64,000 nt of DNA from Brachionus plicatilis (Eukaryota > Rotifera > Eurotatoria > Ploima > Brachionidae), in contig QEOQ01000165.1 of assembly GCA_010279815.1 (NCBI GenBank), forward strand, positions 377,498-441,497, written 5' to 3'. The notes beneath the pieces were generated by a model. That model was not told the origin of the DNA. It ran no database searches and saw only the letters and a program-made list of their open reading frames with translations. Positions 30,480-41,380 of this stretch are shown here, one piece after another. The translations under genes and the position numbers were made by a program. Within the stretch, counting starts at the first letter, position 1, and the number at the start of each line of letters is the position of its first letter.

Positions 30480-31994
30480 TGGCAATTATTGGTTATGATT
30501 TTGGCCATTGTTTTTATTTTCAATAAATTATTTTAACAGGATTTGTATCCTTTTGATTTTGAGCCCATTAAAAAAATAGAAAAATATTTAAAAAAGCCCC
30601 TCAATTAAACATACTCCTACAATTTTAAATCTTGGTCAGATGTATTGGAAATAAAATGATTTTTTGTTTAAAATACAAGTTTTTTCGATGAGGCGATTTT
30701 TGTATTGGAATTTTAGCATCTTCAAGGAATAAGATTTTTATCAAAATATTTTGAAAGTCTTTAAGGAATTTTTTTAATTTAAATATTAATTAGAATAATC
30801 AAAAAGAAAAAGAAAAATCTAATGAAATTATTTGATTATCTTAAATTTAAAAATTATTTTTTTTCCTAACTTATCAAACAAATTCAAGACCTATCTAGAA
30901 AAGATATTTTTCAAAAGATTTTCAATAATCCAAGTGTGAGCAATTTAAACGGTTTTTAAAGGTAAAAAATTAACTTTGAAGAATTCCTTTAAAAAAATAG
31001 AATATTAAAATTAAAATACAAATTTTATAAAAGTTCATCATTTTTTGAAATTCTAAAATCAAAGTTAATAAAAGTTATGAATAAAAATACTGCAACATAG
31101 TTTTCCAAACTGTGTTGCACCAAGTTTACCTAAAATAATATTTCTAATGTAAAAAAAGACAAAAACCTAAGTATTTATAGTATTTTAATTGTTTATTGAT
31201 TTTATTTACTAAAAAAAAGCAAATGTAAATTTTATTTTTGGTGAAACAGGTGCAACAAATTTCGTGTTGTGGTGTTGTGAATTTCAAATAAAAATTGAAC
31301 AAAAAATTTACATTGTTTGATAAAAATTAGATTAAAGTTAAAAAAAATATTAGAAAAAATACTGAAACATATTTTTTTGCATTTTGCGGTGCATCTTTTT
31401 TACCTGAAATAAAATTTTTATTTTTTATTTTTTTATTAAATCAAATCAAAAAATAATCAGCCTATCACATTCAATTCATTAGAAAATTACGATAAAATTT
31501 TTTAGAATTACTTATTAAAAAAATATATGGTTCAAAAATTCAATTTGTAAAAATTTGGCTAAAAACTCAAAAAAAATCCATCAGTTGATTCAAAAATTGA
31601 GTTTAAATATGATTTTTTGAAAATTTGAAATAAAAAGCCTTTTTATAGCCCAATTTTTAATTTCAATTTTCAGTAATCAATTAGAGTAATTCTATCACTT
31701 TTTTGAAATTTATCTTTTCAATATATTTATTGATAATGTAAAGTGTTCAACGTCTGCTAATTTTATAAATAAAACAGTTTAAATTTTTATATTTACTTTT
31801 TTATCAAAAAATTTGCCAATTTAACCATCTGATATTTAAAATTTTTTTATTTTGTTTACAATTTCTATAAAAATATTTTTTTTCTAACAAAACAATTTTA
31901 ATAATTTTTGAAAAAAAAAGGAAAAATGATTTTGGCGCATTAAGAAAAAATTTTAGTATAAAAAATATTTATTAGAGCATAACTAAAAAAATTA
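30480..31994. other. Gene-free AT-rich region with a GGTGTTGTGAATTTC repeat
   Basis: Nothing coding. 31080-31400 contains the same words (atactgcaacata, ttgatttgatttac, ggtgttgtgaatttcaaata) as the MITE at 60322-61114 and the piece near 52100-52190, so a decayed copy of that family is present. Confidence 0.5.
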
Positions 31995-32490
31995 GGCATT
32001 GTGAAATTTGGTACAAAAAACAAAAACAAATTATTAAAAATTCCAAAGCTTAAGTTCTGAAGGACCAAAACATGTTCTGTAAATTGCAGTAGCTGATACA
32101 TCCGTTGTACCACCAATATACTGATTCTGCAAGACACTGCAATAAATCTGCAAAACTCAGAAAATAGTAAATTTGGGATACTACATTATATTAAAAATCC
32201 AATTCAACTTTAAATGGTGTTACATAAGATGTATCAGTTGCTACAATTTACAGAACATGTTTTAGTAGGTCCAGATTTAAGATCTGGCGTTTTTTATGTT
32301 TTGTTTTTGTTTTTTGTACTATAATTCACAATGTTCTGAATTTTGCACAGTTTTACAGAATCAGTATATTGGTGGTACAAAGGATGTATCAGCTGCTACA
32401 ATTTACAGAACATGTTTTAGTCCTTCAGAACTTAAGCTTTGGCACTTTTTATATTTTGTTTTTGATTTTTGTACTAAAATTCACAATGCC
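31995..32490. mobile_element. MITE with GGCATTGTGAAATTT ends and 9-bp target duplication
   Basis: The inverted ends GGCATTGTGAAATTT and AAAATTCACAATGCC are flanked by AAAAAATTA at 31986-31994 and 32491-32499. Internal blocks (acagaacatgtttt, caccaatatactgattctg) are also mirrored, making most of the 496 bp a hairpin. Related copies are at 42444-42776 and 60000-60295. Confidence 0.85.
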
Positions 32491-33119
32491 AAAAAATTAA
32501 GTAGTTTGTAGAGATTATTTTTGATTCTGAATGATTCACTTAAAATTTTGAGTGAGTGCAAAGCAATCACACTCCCAAAAATGTCTACTACTTTCTCTGC
32601 TGAAGAATAATTTTATCTGCTAATCAATTAATTTTGCTAAAAAAAATAATTATCTGCAATATTTTTATCTTCTAAAAATTAGATACTTTAAAATAAAATA
32701 AGCTGCCACCCAAAAACTTAGCCATCCATTTTTAAAGTTTAATTTTATAAAGTATACCTTAATTTAATATTTATTGAAAAATCATAAAAATTTTGTAACT
32801 TAATTGAATTCTTGAATTTTGATGCAGTGTTTTTAGTAACCCACTTAAAACATACATTTCTGTAGAGACAGACAAGCTTACAATGATGTTATCAGCTTCT
32901 TTTGGAATAGATATTCTTGCTCTTGTAATTAAGATGTTCCCCGACATTTTATTCGTTATAATTTATTTTAATTTTATTGTTATGAAGTTGAAGAAAATTA
33001 CTTCATTTGTTATTTTAAATTTTTAACATGAATATAACTTTAAATTTTTTAAATTACGTAAATTAGTATTTGAAATAAAGATTATTGGAAATAAACTTTA
33101 CTTTTACTTTAACCTATAA

Positions 33120-33500
33120 TATACTAGCAGCTTGGTTTAAAGTCTCTCGTTAAACTAAAGGAAGACTTAATAACTCATCCAGAGTTCTGAACAAGAACTC
33201 GAATCTTTTGGATATTTCAATAAATATCAAAATATAGAAGTAGTAGGCTTACTGCTTCGAAGAGCCGCCAAATAGGTGACTCTTTAATCGGAACCAACTG
33301 ATTGGTTCTAGGCTCTGGCTGAAAAAGTCATCCATACGGGGCTGCATAAATCTCATAGGGATTTATTAAGGTATTTAGGGAAAAAGCGCCCGCATAACAA
33401 CATTCAGATATTATTCACTTTTCTGTCTCATTGTCAGGAAAAGCCCATCTATCGGCATTACACGATCAAGGATTTCGGCAACATTAAAAGGAGCATTTAA
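33120..33500. other. GC-richer non-coding block with paired stems
   Basis: About 40% GC against about 20% around it, and no open frame. At 33261-33316 AGAGCC pairs with GGCTCT and encloses GAACCAA-CTGA-TTGGTTC, a perfect 7-bp stem with a 4-nt loop. It could be a structured RNA, a SINE or an LTR piece. Not identified. Confidence 0.3.
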
Positions 33501-33929
33501 ACTCGATTATAAATACTTTAAATTTACTTTTATAAATTTTATAATTTTGATTTAAAAATTTAATTATATTAATTAGCAAAAATCTAAAGGTTAGCTTAAA
33601 TGCTGTCTTAACTTTGTTTTGTTGATTGAGTTAATGGTAGCTGACAATTTAACAGACTTAATAAATTAAAGGAAGAACGAAAAAGATAAACGACCTTTCA
33701 AAATAAACCATACAATTCCAGCTGATTCGAAAGTATGTTTGGAACTAAAATCGTTATTAGTTTTTCTGACGCTGCAAAGTAATCTAAAAAGGCACTACTG
33801 TATCGCCCTCTTTCGATGGTTAATTTTTATTATTTCCACGCATTACATTGGTAATAGCATTGCCGGGAACAATCAAAAGGAACAAAATATAATTTATCAG
33901 TTCCATTGATTAATTGATCGCGAAAAAGG

Positions 33930-34055
33930 ATGGAGTTATTAGAAAATAAATTCATTGAGAACAACGAGGATAACCAAACAGTACTTGACCAAGTAATTAT
34001 TTCTTCTTTAGCAAATATAAAAAATTGTTCTAAAAGAGAAGATGGGGCAATTTAA
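33930..34055 (+). CDS. Small acidic ORF, 41 codons
   Basis: ATG at 33930; the product begins MELLENKFIENNEDNQTVLD and ends KREDGAI. No homology recognised. It lies just left of the zinc-finger element and might be the N-terminus of its lost transposase. Weak call. Confidence 0.2.
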   Translation: MELLENKFIENNEDNQTVLDQVIISSLANIKNCSKREDGAI

Positions 34056-34124
34056 ACAAAATCAACAAACAAATCAAAAACATACAAAATTTGGGTCTTG
34101 TCGCCTATGTTATCGGTAGATAAC

Positions 34125-34884
34125 CAAATAGGTTATCGAAGTGGTCACTGCTGGATACTGCGGAATATCTGACCGATAACCTATTGGTTATCGGTCAGAT
34201 ATGTTATCTGAAATTAAAAAAAAAATATTTCTTTTAATTTAGGTTATCTTAACTTAAAATACGTTATCGATTTCGATAACATTAATTTTAATAAAATTTT
34301 AATAAAAAAAATTATTATATAATTTTATTTCGAGTCTATAGTCAATTATTTTAAAATAATAGTAAACTTAATCAGGATTTAAATTCTTATTAAAAAATGT
34401 TAAAAAAACATATTTATTTTTTGTCTCTATGACTTCGAGCTAAATGCATATTTACTCCACGCTCACCTTCCATGTAAGCACCACAAACAGGACATGGCAT
34501 CGGATTTTTTTTTTTGCTCAAACATTTTTTTAGTAACTCAGTAGTTTCACTTGAATTTTTAGGTAATTCCAATGCTCGAATCTCACACAAAACAGCCTTT
34601 CTTTTCAAATCAGAAGATAATTCATCTATTTTTTTTGTTATGCTTAAAATCTTTAGCTGATTATTAGGAAGATTTGATTTGATTTTTTTAAAATTTCAAA
34701 AAAACTTTTTGCTTTTACTTTTTTTCAAATTAAATGAGTCACATATTTTTCAAATTATTTATTTATTAAGTAATATACAATGAAGACAAATTTTTTTTTG
34801 AAAATCGTGTTAAAAAAATTTAATTTGTTTTTGGTTATCGGTAAAACATTTATGTTATCGTTTCAGATAACATATCTGACCGAA
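34125..34884. mobile_element. DNA transposon relic with GGTCAGATATGTTATCTGAAA inverted blocks
   Basis: The block near 34193-34213 is mirrored at 34862-34883. GTTATC words crowd both ends, including a palindrome at 34168-34201 (15-bp arms ATCTGACCGATAACC, 4-nt loop). It carries a zinc-finger fragment on the minus strand. Outer ends and target duplication were not resolved. Confidence 0.6.
34414..34608 (-). CDS. C2H2-type zinc-finger fragment in a transposon relic
   Basis: 64 aa from the first ATG; the frame is open upstream to about 34695, so the original protein was longer. A helical, charged N-part is followed by CPVCGAYMEGERGVNMHLAR and SH, a single C2H2 finger (C-x2-C-x12-H-x4-H), ending HRDKK. 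Position inside the inverted-repeat element suggests a DNA-binding part of its transposase or a captured gene. Also possible: a LINE ORF1 zinc finger. Confidence 0.5.
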   Translation of the reverse strand: MKRKAVLCEIRALELPKNSSETTELLKKCLSKKKNPMPCPVCGAYMEGERGVNMHLARSHRDKK

Positions 34885-34967
34885 TTTAAAATATTTAACC
34901 AATTTTTAAATTTAAACATTTTTTAATTAAAAGAATAAAATTTAGTTTTATTGTGTATAAAAAAAAT

Positions 34968-35770
34968 TTATCTGAAAAAATTAAACAATTTAATGTTTAA
35001 ATTAAAATTTTTAATTTTTTTTACAAAATCTATAAAAATTAAGTTAATATTATTAAATATTGAAAGCTTAAATGTAGAAAATTTTAACATTGATCTATTT
35101 ATCACAAAGCTATTAATTAATCTCGAATAAAAATATCCAAATGTTTTTTCTCCTTTAATTGTTTTTGACATTGTTTCGGTTAGATTCACACTATTCCTTT
35201 AATTATTCCTTAAATTTCTTGAGTCATTTCTTTTCAATTGAACTTTAAGATTTTATGATAAAACAATATTTTATAAGAAAAAGAAAGCATATTATTTAAA
35301 TTCTATGCTGAAAAGCATATGAATTATACTTTTCTAAAAAATTGTTTATATCATTGTAGTTTATGGAATCATATTTGAAATTAAACAACTTAATTATTGC
35401 AAAATAAAAGCTTTCAGCCAGTTTGATTATTGCATCTTTTGAGAAATAAGACAAAAGAGATGAGCAATAATCATAATAAGGCAAAATAAAAATTTTAAAA
35501 AATTGTTTTTTTAGTGATGCTGATAGATAGAAGAGTCTTTTTATGCTGTACATTTTTTTGTTAACAATTAAAGAAATACTACAAGCAAGTTTTGAAAAAA
35601 TTTAGATCATGATCTATTTTAAAACCTAAAAGAACTATATCAGAAACAACTTGTATATTCTTTCCACATAAAATTATCCTATCCGAGATTTTGATCTTTT
35701 TATGGGAAAAGATCAAACAATATGTTTTAGTCCAGTTTATATCAATTTTGTTATAAAAAAACCAATTACT
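34968..35770 (-). pseudogene. LINE A RT tail and C-terminal domain
   Basis: Three broken frames: NWTKTYCLIFSHKKIKISDR (after the catalytic box), then LKKQFFKIFILPYYDYCSSL (IxPYxDYCS, a standard C-terminal LINE motif), then KTFGYFYSRLINSFVINRSM. The same last segment recurs at 55.4 kb, identifying the family. Confidence 0.75.
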
Positions 35771-35951
35771 GGCAAAGTAAAAATTTTGCTCATTTTCATT
35801 TTGTTCAATCTTGCTCAAAAATAAAAAAGAAAATTTGAAAAATTGCAGTTTGCAATTTGAATTTTAATTAAAAATAATTTATTTAAAAAATTAAAAATGT
35901 TAATTTGGTAGAATTTTGATATATCTTAAAAAAAACATTTCTTGTACCCAT

Positions 35952-36209
35952 TTAATTTTGATTGATATTAATTTTGTGCGCATCGAACAACAACGCCAAG
36001 TGAGGATACTTGCAGAAATTGGCTTGAATCAACTGAAACCCGTGTATTGCTTGGACTTGAGCAAAGTCAATGGTTGTGTGAGCCGTGTCCGAATTGACGG
36101 CGTGTAGCCAGGCGGCATTGTTGATGCACGTGATGAACTTTTTCAAATTTTTCTGATTCAAAGGAAGCGTGATCAAAATTTTGGCCGACTTTACCACAGT
36201 GGTGCGCAC
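35952..36209 (-). pseudogene. Captured exon fragment 1
   Basis: Open on the minus strand: TTVVKSAKILITLPLNQKNL, then KKFITCINNAAWLHAVNSD and FAQVQAIHGFQLIQANF. It reads as an ordered, conserved-looking protein segment, but the parent gene was not identified. It could be joined to fragment 2 by a 61-nt GT/AG intron (minus strand, about 36267 to 36207). Confidence 0.45.
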
Positions 36210-36269
36210 ACTCTATCGATTCATGGACAAAACGAACGAAGTCGAAGACGAGCTCTTTAACTATTTCTT

Positions 36270-36635
36270 CTACGTCTTGTTTTTGGTCTGCTGGGCGATC
36301 AACTCGTCGACAATGTCGAGCAGACGCCCTCTCAGTTCGATCATGTGACTAGTCTGCTGTTCTTGTATGTGGCCATTTGAATTGAGGAAACAGGCGAGAC
36401 ACTTGACGGCGGCGTACATGAACTCGACATCGGTTGCCATGGCAACCAGTGCCAGCAAAAAGCCGGCGCCGCCCAAACTCTCCACACTCTTGCTCACCGG
36501 CATCGGCTGAAACATCCGCACGCCCACAATGCCGATCACTAGGCCGCCAACCGTCCTGGACGCGCCCTGCAGCTGCACGGCCGTGTTCGACCGCACTCGC
36601 AACGGCGTCACACTCTCATTGCTCGGTTTGTTCAA
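36270..36635 (-). pseudogene. Captured exon fragment 2 (resembles BEACH-family armadillo region)
   Basis: 122 codons at about 55% GC. VQLQGASRTVGGLVIGIVGV, ESLGGAGFLLALVAMATDVE and FMYAAVKCLACFLNSNG recall the armadillo-like (DUF4704) region of neurobeachin/NBEAL/WDFY-type proteins; this is a resemblance from memory, not a search result. As part of a transposon cargo it is a fragment, although codon quality suggests recent capture. Confidence 0.45.
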
Positions 36636-36649
36636 TTGTTTGTCAGCTA

Positions 36650-36787
36650 GTGCTCAGCTCTAGCGAAATGGTAAAGTTCGATCCAGACATGATGTATTTC
36701 TGTTTGATAATGAAGATCGCAGCTGATGTAGCCATTAGCTATTTGGAAACTGTTTTGTGCCAGAAAAAAGAAGTATTGTGTTGTTGA
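36650..36787 (+). pseudogene. Captured exon fragment 3, homologous to 5550-5789
   Basis: Read on the plus strand: QLVLSSSEMVKFDPDMMYFC, then LIMKIAADVAISYLETVLCQ. It matches the minus-strand fragment in the element at 5398. Its orientation is opposite to fragments 1 and 2, so the cargo has been rearranged or comes from more than one capture. Confidence 0.55.
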
Positions 36788-36888
36788 GTCAGCCTGACGA
36801 GGTCGGATTGGACCGGTTTTTAACGATTTGATGTTTTATTCTTGCTTGTTGAATGCCAGTTGGACTTGGATGTGTATGCGGACAGATT

Positions 36889-36936
36889 GAGTGCTATTAA
36901 GGCCATGGTTGTCACTAAAGTGCAGATTGGAGAGGT
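36889..36936 (+). pseudogene. Captured exon fragment 4 with splice sites
   Basis: A short exon-like stretch starting after gttgaatgccag (about 36858): LDLDVYADRLSAIKAMVVTK, then VQIGE before a GTAAAAG donor at 36937. Retained acceptor and donor show that genomic DNA, not cDNA, was captured. Confidence 0.4.
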
Positions 36937-37382
36937 AAAAGTAAACATAAAAATTTGTTCACAGACTTTTATGGGTCAATTGCACCATCTTTTGAACCTA
37001 GGCACTGTTGATTTAAAATGTTAAATTGCTAATTTTTTTTTTTAAATTCAATTAGTTTTGGTAATCTTAAAAATGATCCCTGTGGTCTAAAGTATCTTTG
37101 TGATACTGATATTTAAGGTTTTCTAAAATTAAATTGAATATGCATTTTTTCAGAATTTTTTAAAGTGTATAAAATTAAAGAAAATTTTCTTAATTTAATT
37201 TTTTGAGAAAAATAAAAAATTTTAGTTTCAATTTTTTTAATAAATTTGAAAAATTAAATAATGGCTGAGCTTCGAAGTATGAAGCAACCTTAATAAGTAC
37301 TTTTTTAAATAAATTTTTAATAAAAAAAAACTAATTTAATAATTTTGAAAAATATTTTTTTATTTTATTTTTAAATAATATA

Positions 37383-37887
37383 CAGTCAACCCTCGTTAAT
37401 CCGGTCTTCGATTATTCGACAAATCCGATTGCCGAATAATTTTTCATTTTTCCTTTCCCTTTCTTATAAAAAGCATTATAAAAGCTTGTATATAATTTGA
37501 TAATTCGGCTAAGACAATTGACATCTTCTTTATAAATTATTTATATTTTTGGATTTTTAATTCGTCCAAAAATGATTTTAAATGTCGCTAAAAAATTACA
37601 TTTCTGAAAGAAAAGATTTTTCTATCGATAAAAATAATAAACAATCGAACATTGTTGACTATTTTAAAATGAATTAAATATTTAAAAATTTTTTAAATCC
37701 GTTAATAGAATTTTATTTTTGTTAAATTTTTTAAAAAAATTATGTAAATTGTTTTGTAAAACATTTTTTTATTTAATCCGGTAAGATTTAAATTTTCCTC
37801 TAACGCGGACTTTCGAGAGTTCGGCAGTTTCGACAATACGTCAAAAAAATATTTTCCGAATTTGGCCGGATTAACCAAAGCTGACTG
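37383..37887. mobile_element. pogo-type MITE nested in the Pack-type element
   Basis: The ends CAGTCAACCCTCGTTAATCC and the inverse of CAGTCAGCTTTGGTTAATCC have TA on both sides (37381-37382, 37888-37889). 505 bp. Confidence 0.9.
37582..37677 (+). CDS. 31-aa micro-ORF in pogo MITE ending in a PIP box
   Basis: ATG at 37582; the product begins MSLKNYISERKDF and ends KQSNIVDYFKMN. QSNIVDYF fits the PCNA-interacting consensus exactly (Q-x-x-I-x-x-Y-F) and sits four residues from the end, as in pogo transposases. Probably the remnant of the transposase C-terminus. Confidence 0.45.
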   Translation: MSLKNYISERKDFSIDKNNKQSNIVDYFKMN

Positions 37888-39351
37888 TAATTCATTATCT
37901 TAAAGTCTATTTTGATCTTTTATCCAATATGTAATATAAGATATTTAAAAAAAATTGAAAACTGAAAATAATAAATAATTTTTTTATCAATAAAAGAATA
38001 TTTTTTTTTGGAATGGACATTATGTTTTCTATTAATAAATACCAGTAAGTCGAATACTTTCAGTAGTAGTCGTGATAATCTTGACAATTATATTAAAAAA
38101 AAGAAGACTGCAAACTAGACATCAAATAAAATAAAAAAAATCTACTAAATTAACATTTTTAATTTTTTAATAAATTATTTTAAATTAAGATTCAAATTGC
38201 AAACTGCAATTTTTCAAATTTTCTTTTTTATTTTTGAGCAAGATTGAACAAAATGAAAATGAGCAAAATTTTTACTTTGCCCAATTACTTTTACAATGTC
38301 CTTATGAAAGTTTTTAAGTACTGTCTCTAACTCCTTATCAGAGTGACTAATTGTCGTGTCATCTGCAAACATTTTTATACCAGGATTCTTTAACATAAAT
38401 GGCGAGTTATTTACGAAAATCAGAAAAAGTAGTGGACCTAACACTGACCCTTGTGGTACTCCTAATTAAAGAGATATTGGTTTAGAAGTATACTATTATA
38501 GAAGAACATTCAAAATTTTCCTGAAGGATAATATGATCAATATGACTTAATTTTACCTTAAAAGCTTCTGTGGAATTATTGATTCCAATACGTGTTGGTT
38601 CATAGGTAAGACTTTGAAGTTCATAATTTTAAATTTTTTGAAAATCAGAAAATCTAATATCCCCATTGTGGTGATCCATATTCAGGTCACCAACCAAAAC
38701 AAGCTTATTATTTGTATAATTTGTAACAAAAAACTTTTGTAAAAAATTTATAGAAAGTAATTTTCCTGTAGATGGAGGCTTTTAACAAAAAGGAAAAGTT
38801 AAATTTTCATTTTTAGCTTGAATTTCAAGAGAAATTGCTTCAAACTCATTATGAAATTTACAGTTGATAATTTTAATGTTTTTTTTTTATCAAAATAAGT
38901 AAGCCTCCACCATATCTTGTCCTATATTTGCGCTTAACTGAATAATTTGATTCATTGAAAAAAGAATGAGGTATTGATTCATCTTGTTTTGTTTCGTTCA
39001 GTGAAATTATGTCAAAAATCTGAAGTGAAATAATTCTAAGTATCTCATCCTTTTTTGAAAAATACTGATTTATATTTAAATGTAAAATATTCAAATTATT
39101 TTTATGAGTAGTACAGAAATTGTTTAACTCACTTAAATAATTTGAATATGATGGAGAATAAATATTTTTATTGAAATAATCTTCACTAAAATCAAAAATA
39201 AGAGGTAGAAGATCTCCTGAAATTTTAGAAGAAATATCAACTGGAGTCTTTTTTAAATTCATTTTATTCTCACAATTTTTTATATGCTTTTCATACCAAA
39301 CTCTAGAAGCATAAGTTTTGGGGCAGAATTTGCAAAAATATTTTGGTTTTA

Positions 39352-39720
39352 TTATTCATTATTATTATTTATTCTTTTTGAAAAGACAGATTCCTCAAAC
39401 AGACACGTCCTGGAATATACTGAAGTGGAACGTGACATTGGCATTATGTTATCCTCCAACTTGAAATCGGAGAACCAGATATCGAATGCGGTGTCAAAAG
39501 CAACAAGTGCACTAAGTATCCTTAGAAAGACATTCAAATGCTGGACACCTAAGGAATAATCAATGTTCAGTGTGATGAAGGCAGAGCTGGAAGTGACTGT
39601 GCTCTAAACACGGTGTACAAACCACAGTTACCATAGATGGGATCCTACTGTTTCTCATCTTCGCAAGTCTAGCTTGCTAGCTTGTTGTAACTTATATTAT
39701 TATTATTTTTATTATTATTA
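39352..39720 (+). pseudogene. LINE C-terminal fragment (CR1/Jockey-like) with ATT tail
   Basis: YTEVERDIGIMLSSNLKSEN, QISNAVSKATSALSILRKTF and KCWTPKE match the post-catalytic region (normally L.YTEVEKDLGV) of CR1/Jockey-type LINEs. An in-frame TAA follows. It ends in a run of tattatt at 39690-39720, the usual LINE 3' tail. Same class as 63430-64000. Confidence 0.75.
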
Positions 39721-39828
39721 AATTTGTTTTTTTTTTCATTATTATAATTCATTCTTTTTCGAACCTAATTATCAAGAAAATATTATTATTAATAAAATTT
39801 CAAAACTAATTTTCATAAGAAATTTATA

Positions 39829-41378
39829 CAGTGTTTAAAGTTAAACTGGATAATGGGTAATATTACGTTATTTTACGTAATTTTACGTCAGAAAATGTAA
39901 GCTTACGTAATTTTACGTAATTTTACGTAATATTACACCAGTTTAAGTAAGTTTTGCCGAAAACGCTTACTGCCAAAAAAAATTGAATTTTAGAGGAAAA
40001 AGTGGAAAATTAATAAAAATATTTGAATTTTTTAAAAAAATTTTTGAAAAAAAAACATTAAACTTTATTACATTTTTTTACATCATTTTACGTAAAAAAA
40101 ACACAATTTAATGTAATTTTATGTAATTTTTTGTCATATTTTCTAAGTTTAGAAAGATGCCTAATTGCAGAAAAGGCAGGCAAACGAAAAAAATTAATTA
40201 ATTTCGATTAATTGATTGACTGGTCAAACTCATAATGTTGAAATTAGAATCTTTTATCAAAAATATTTATCAAAATAAAGGTATAAAATAAATGGCTACT
40301 ATTTAATCCAGTAGCAAAAATAATTAAACTAGTAGCAAATTTAATAAAAAATCGTAGCAAATATTACACGTAGTAAATTAAATAAAAAAGTAGGAAAAAA
40401 AAGGTTGTTAATATAATTGATATATCACTTATTAATAACACTCAATTATCACTTAAGATAGTGAAGCAGAGCTTTTGATATGCGAGTAACGAAACGTTAA
40501 AAGATATTTTTGTTTGTGCTGTAAATGGATTTTTATCCAATAGATGTTAGTTTTTTCGCGAATCAATTCGAATCTAATCCAATAGTTCTGCTTACTTTCC
40601 CCTCAAATCAAATTGATTCAGTCCAAAACCGAACGGTCTTGTTTGGTTATTAAGCTCGTCTCGGCTTGGCTCGTTCCTCGCAATTAATGTATATAATGTA
40701 AAAAAAATTTGGGATTATATACAAATCTGAAAATTTAAAAACTAAAAATGAGCGATACCGAATCTTCATCTACATCAATTCTCGTGACCCAAAGAAATGA
40801 AGAGGACACCGAAAATGATACCGAAATAGAAGAATTTAATTATTTTTACTACGAAAATAATTTGTAACCTAAAATAAATTGTATTTTTATTTTTTTATTT
40901 ACAATTAATTTTTTTGAACTTTTCGAATCATTTTTGATTGCAAAAATTGTATTTTTATTTTTAAAATCATCTTTTGGCAAAAGAATAAAAAGTACTTTAC
41001 TAATATTTACATAAACTTAGAAAATATGACAAAAAATTACATAAAATTACATTAAATTGTGTTTTTTTTACGTAAAATGATGTAAAAAAATGTAATAAAG
41101 TTTAATGTTTTTTTTTCAAAAATTTTTTTAAAAAATTCAAATATTTTTATTAATTTTCCACTTTTTCCTCTAAAATTCAATTTTTTTTGGCAGTAAGCGT
41201 TTTCGGCAAAACTTACTTAAACTAGTGTAATATTACGTAAAATTACGTAAAATTACGTAAGCTTACATTTTCTTACATACAAGAAATGATGTAATATTAC
41301 GTAAGCTTACATTTTCTGACGTAAAATTACGTAAAATAACGTAATATTACCCATTATCCAGTTTAACTTTAAACACTG
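39829..41378. mobile_element. 1.55-kb fold-back element with TA target duplication and TACGTAA arrays
   Basis: CAGTGTTTAAAGTTAAACTG and its inverse form the ends, with TA on both sides (39827-39828, 41379-41380). The arms extend about 320-355 bp (39829-40150 against 41022-41378); the right arm has an extra 40-bp unit. The arms are packed with tacgtaattt/aaattacgta words. The CAGTG start and TA duplication suggest a Tc1-mariner/pogo relative, but the arms are far longer than usual. Confidence 0.88.
40748..40867 (+). CDS. Small acidic ORF in the fold-back element
   Basis: 39 codons with ATG at 40748: MSDTESSSTSILVTQRNEED, then an acidic run and a Tyr-rich end. It lies in the single-copy loop, the only place a gene could be. 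It looks like an N-terminal remnant of a transposase; no domain visible. Confidence 0.3.
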   Translation: MSDTESSSTSILVTQRNEEDTENDTEIEEFNYFYYENNL

Positions 41379-41380
41379 TA

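Larger units (their letters stand above)
35771..38281. mobile_element. Pack-type DNA transposon carrying host exons, 8-bp target duplication
   Basis: The inverted ends begin GGCAAAGTAAAAATTTTGCT and match for about 140 bp. CAATTACT flanks both sides exactly (35763-35770, 38282-38289); 8-bp duplications occur in hAT and P-type elements. The target is LINE A, which can be read across the site once the element is discounted. The cargo at 35.95-36.95 kb is GC-richer exon-like DNA with pieces in both orientations. A pogo MITE (37383-37887) inserted later. There is no transposase, so it is non-autonomous. Confidence 0.9.
34968..39262 (-). mobile_element. LINE, family A, split by a later transposon
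   Basis: On the minus strand: an AP-endonuclease start at 39262-38870 (NILHLNINQY, IISLNETKQD, GGGLLILI), degraded endonuclease to 38500, RT from 38450 (PLLFLIFVN, catalytic FADDTT), then an interruption by the 35771-38281 element. The frame resumes at 35818 (NWTKTYCLIFS) and the C-terminal domain runs to 34968. It has numerous frameshifts. The canonical 3' end of family A (aaggttaatcaacaggct) is missing here. Confidence 0.85.

Noticed and set aside
36270..36635. Naming the captured fragment as neurobeachin
   Set aside because: The resemblance is to a repeat-rich region recalled from memory; other fragments in the cargo did not clearly fit, so no gene symbol was given.
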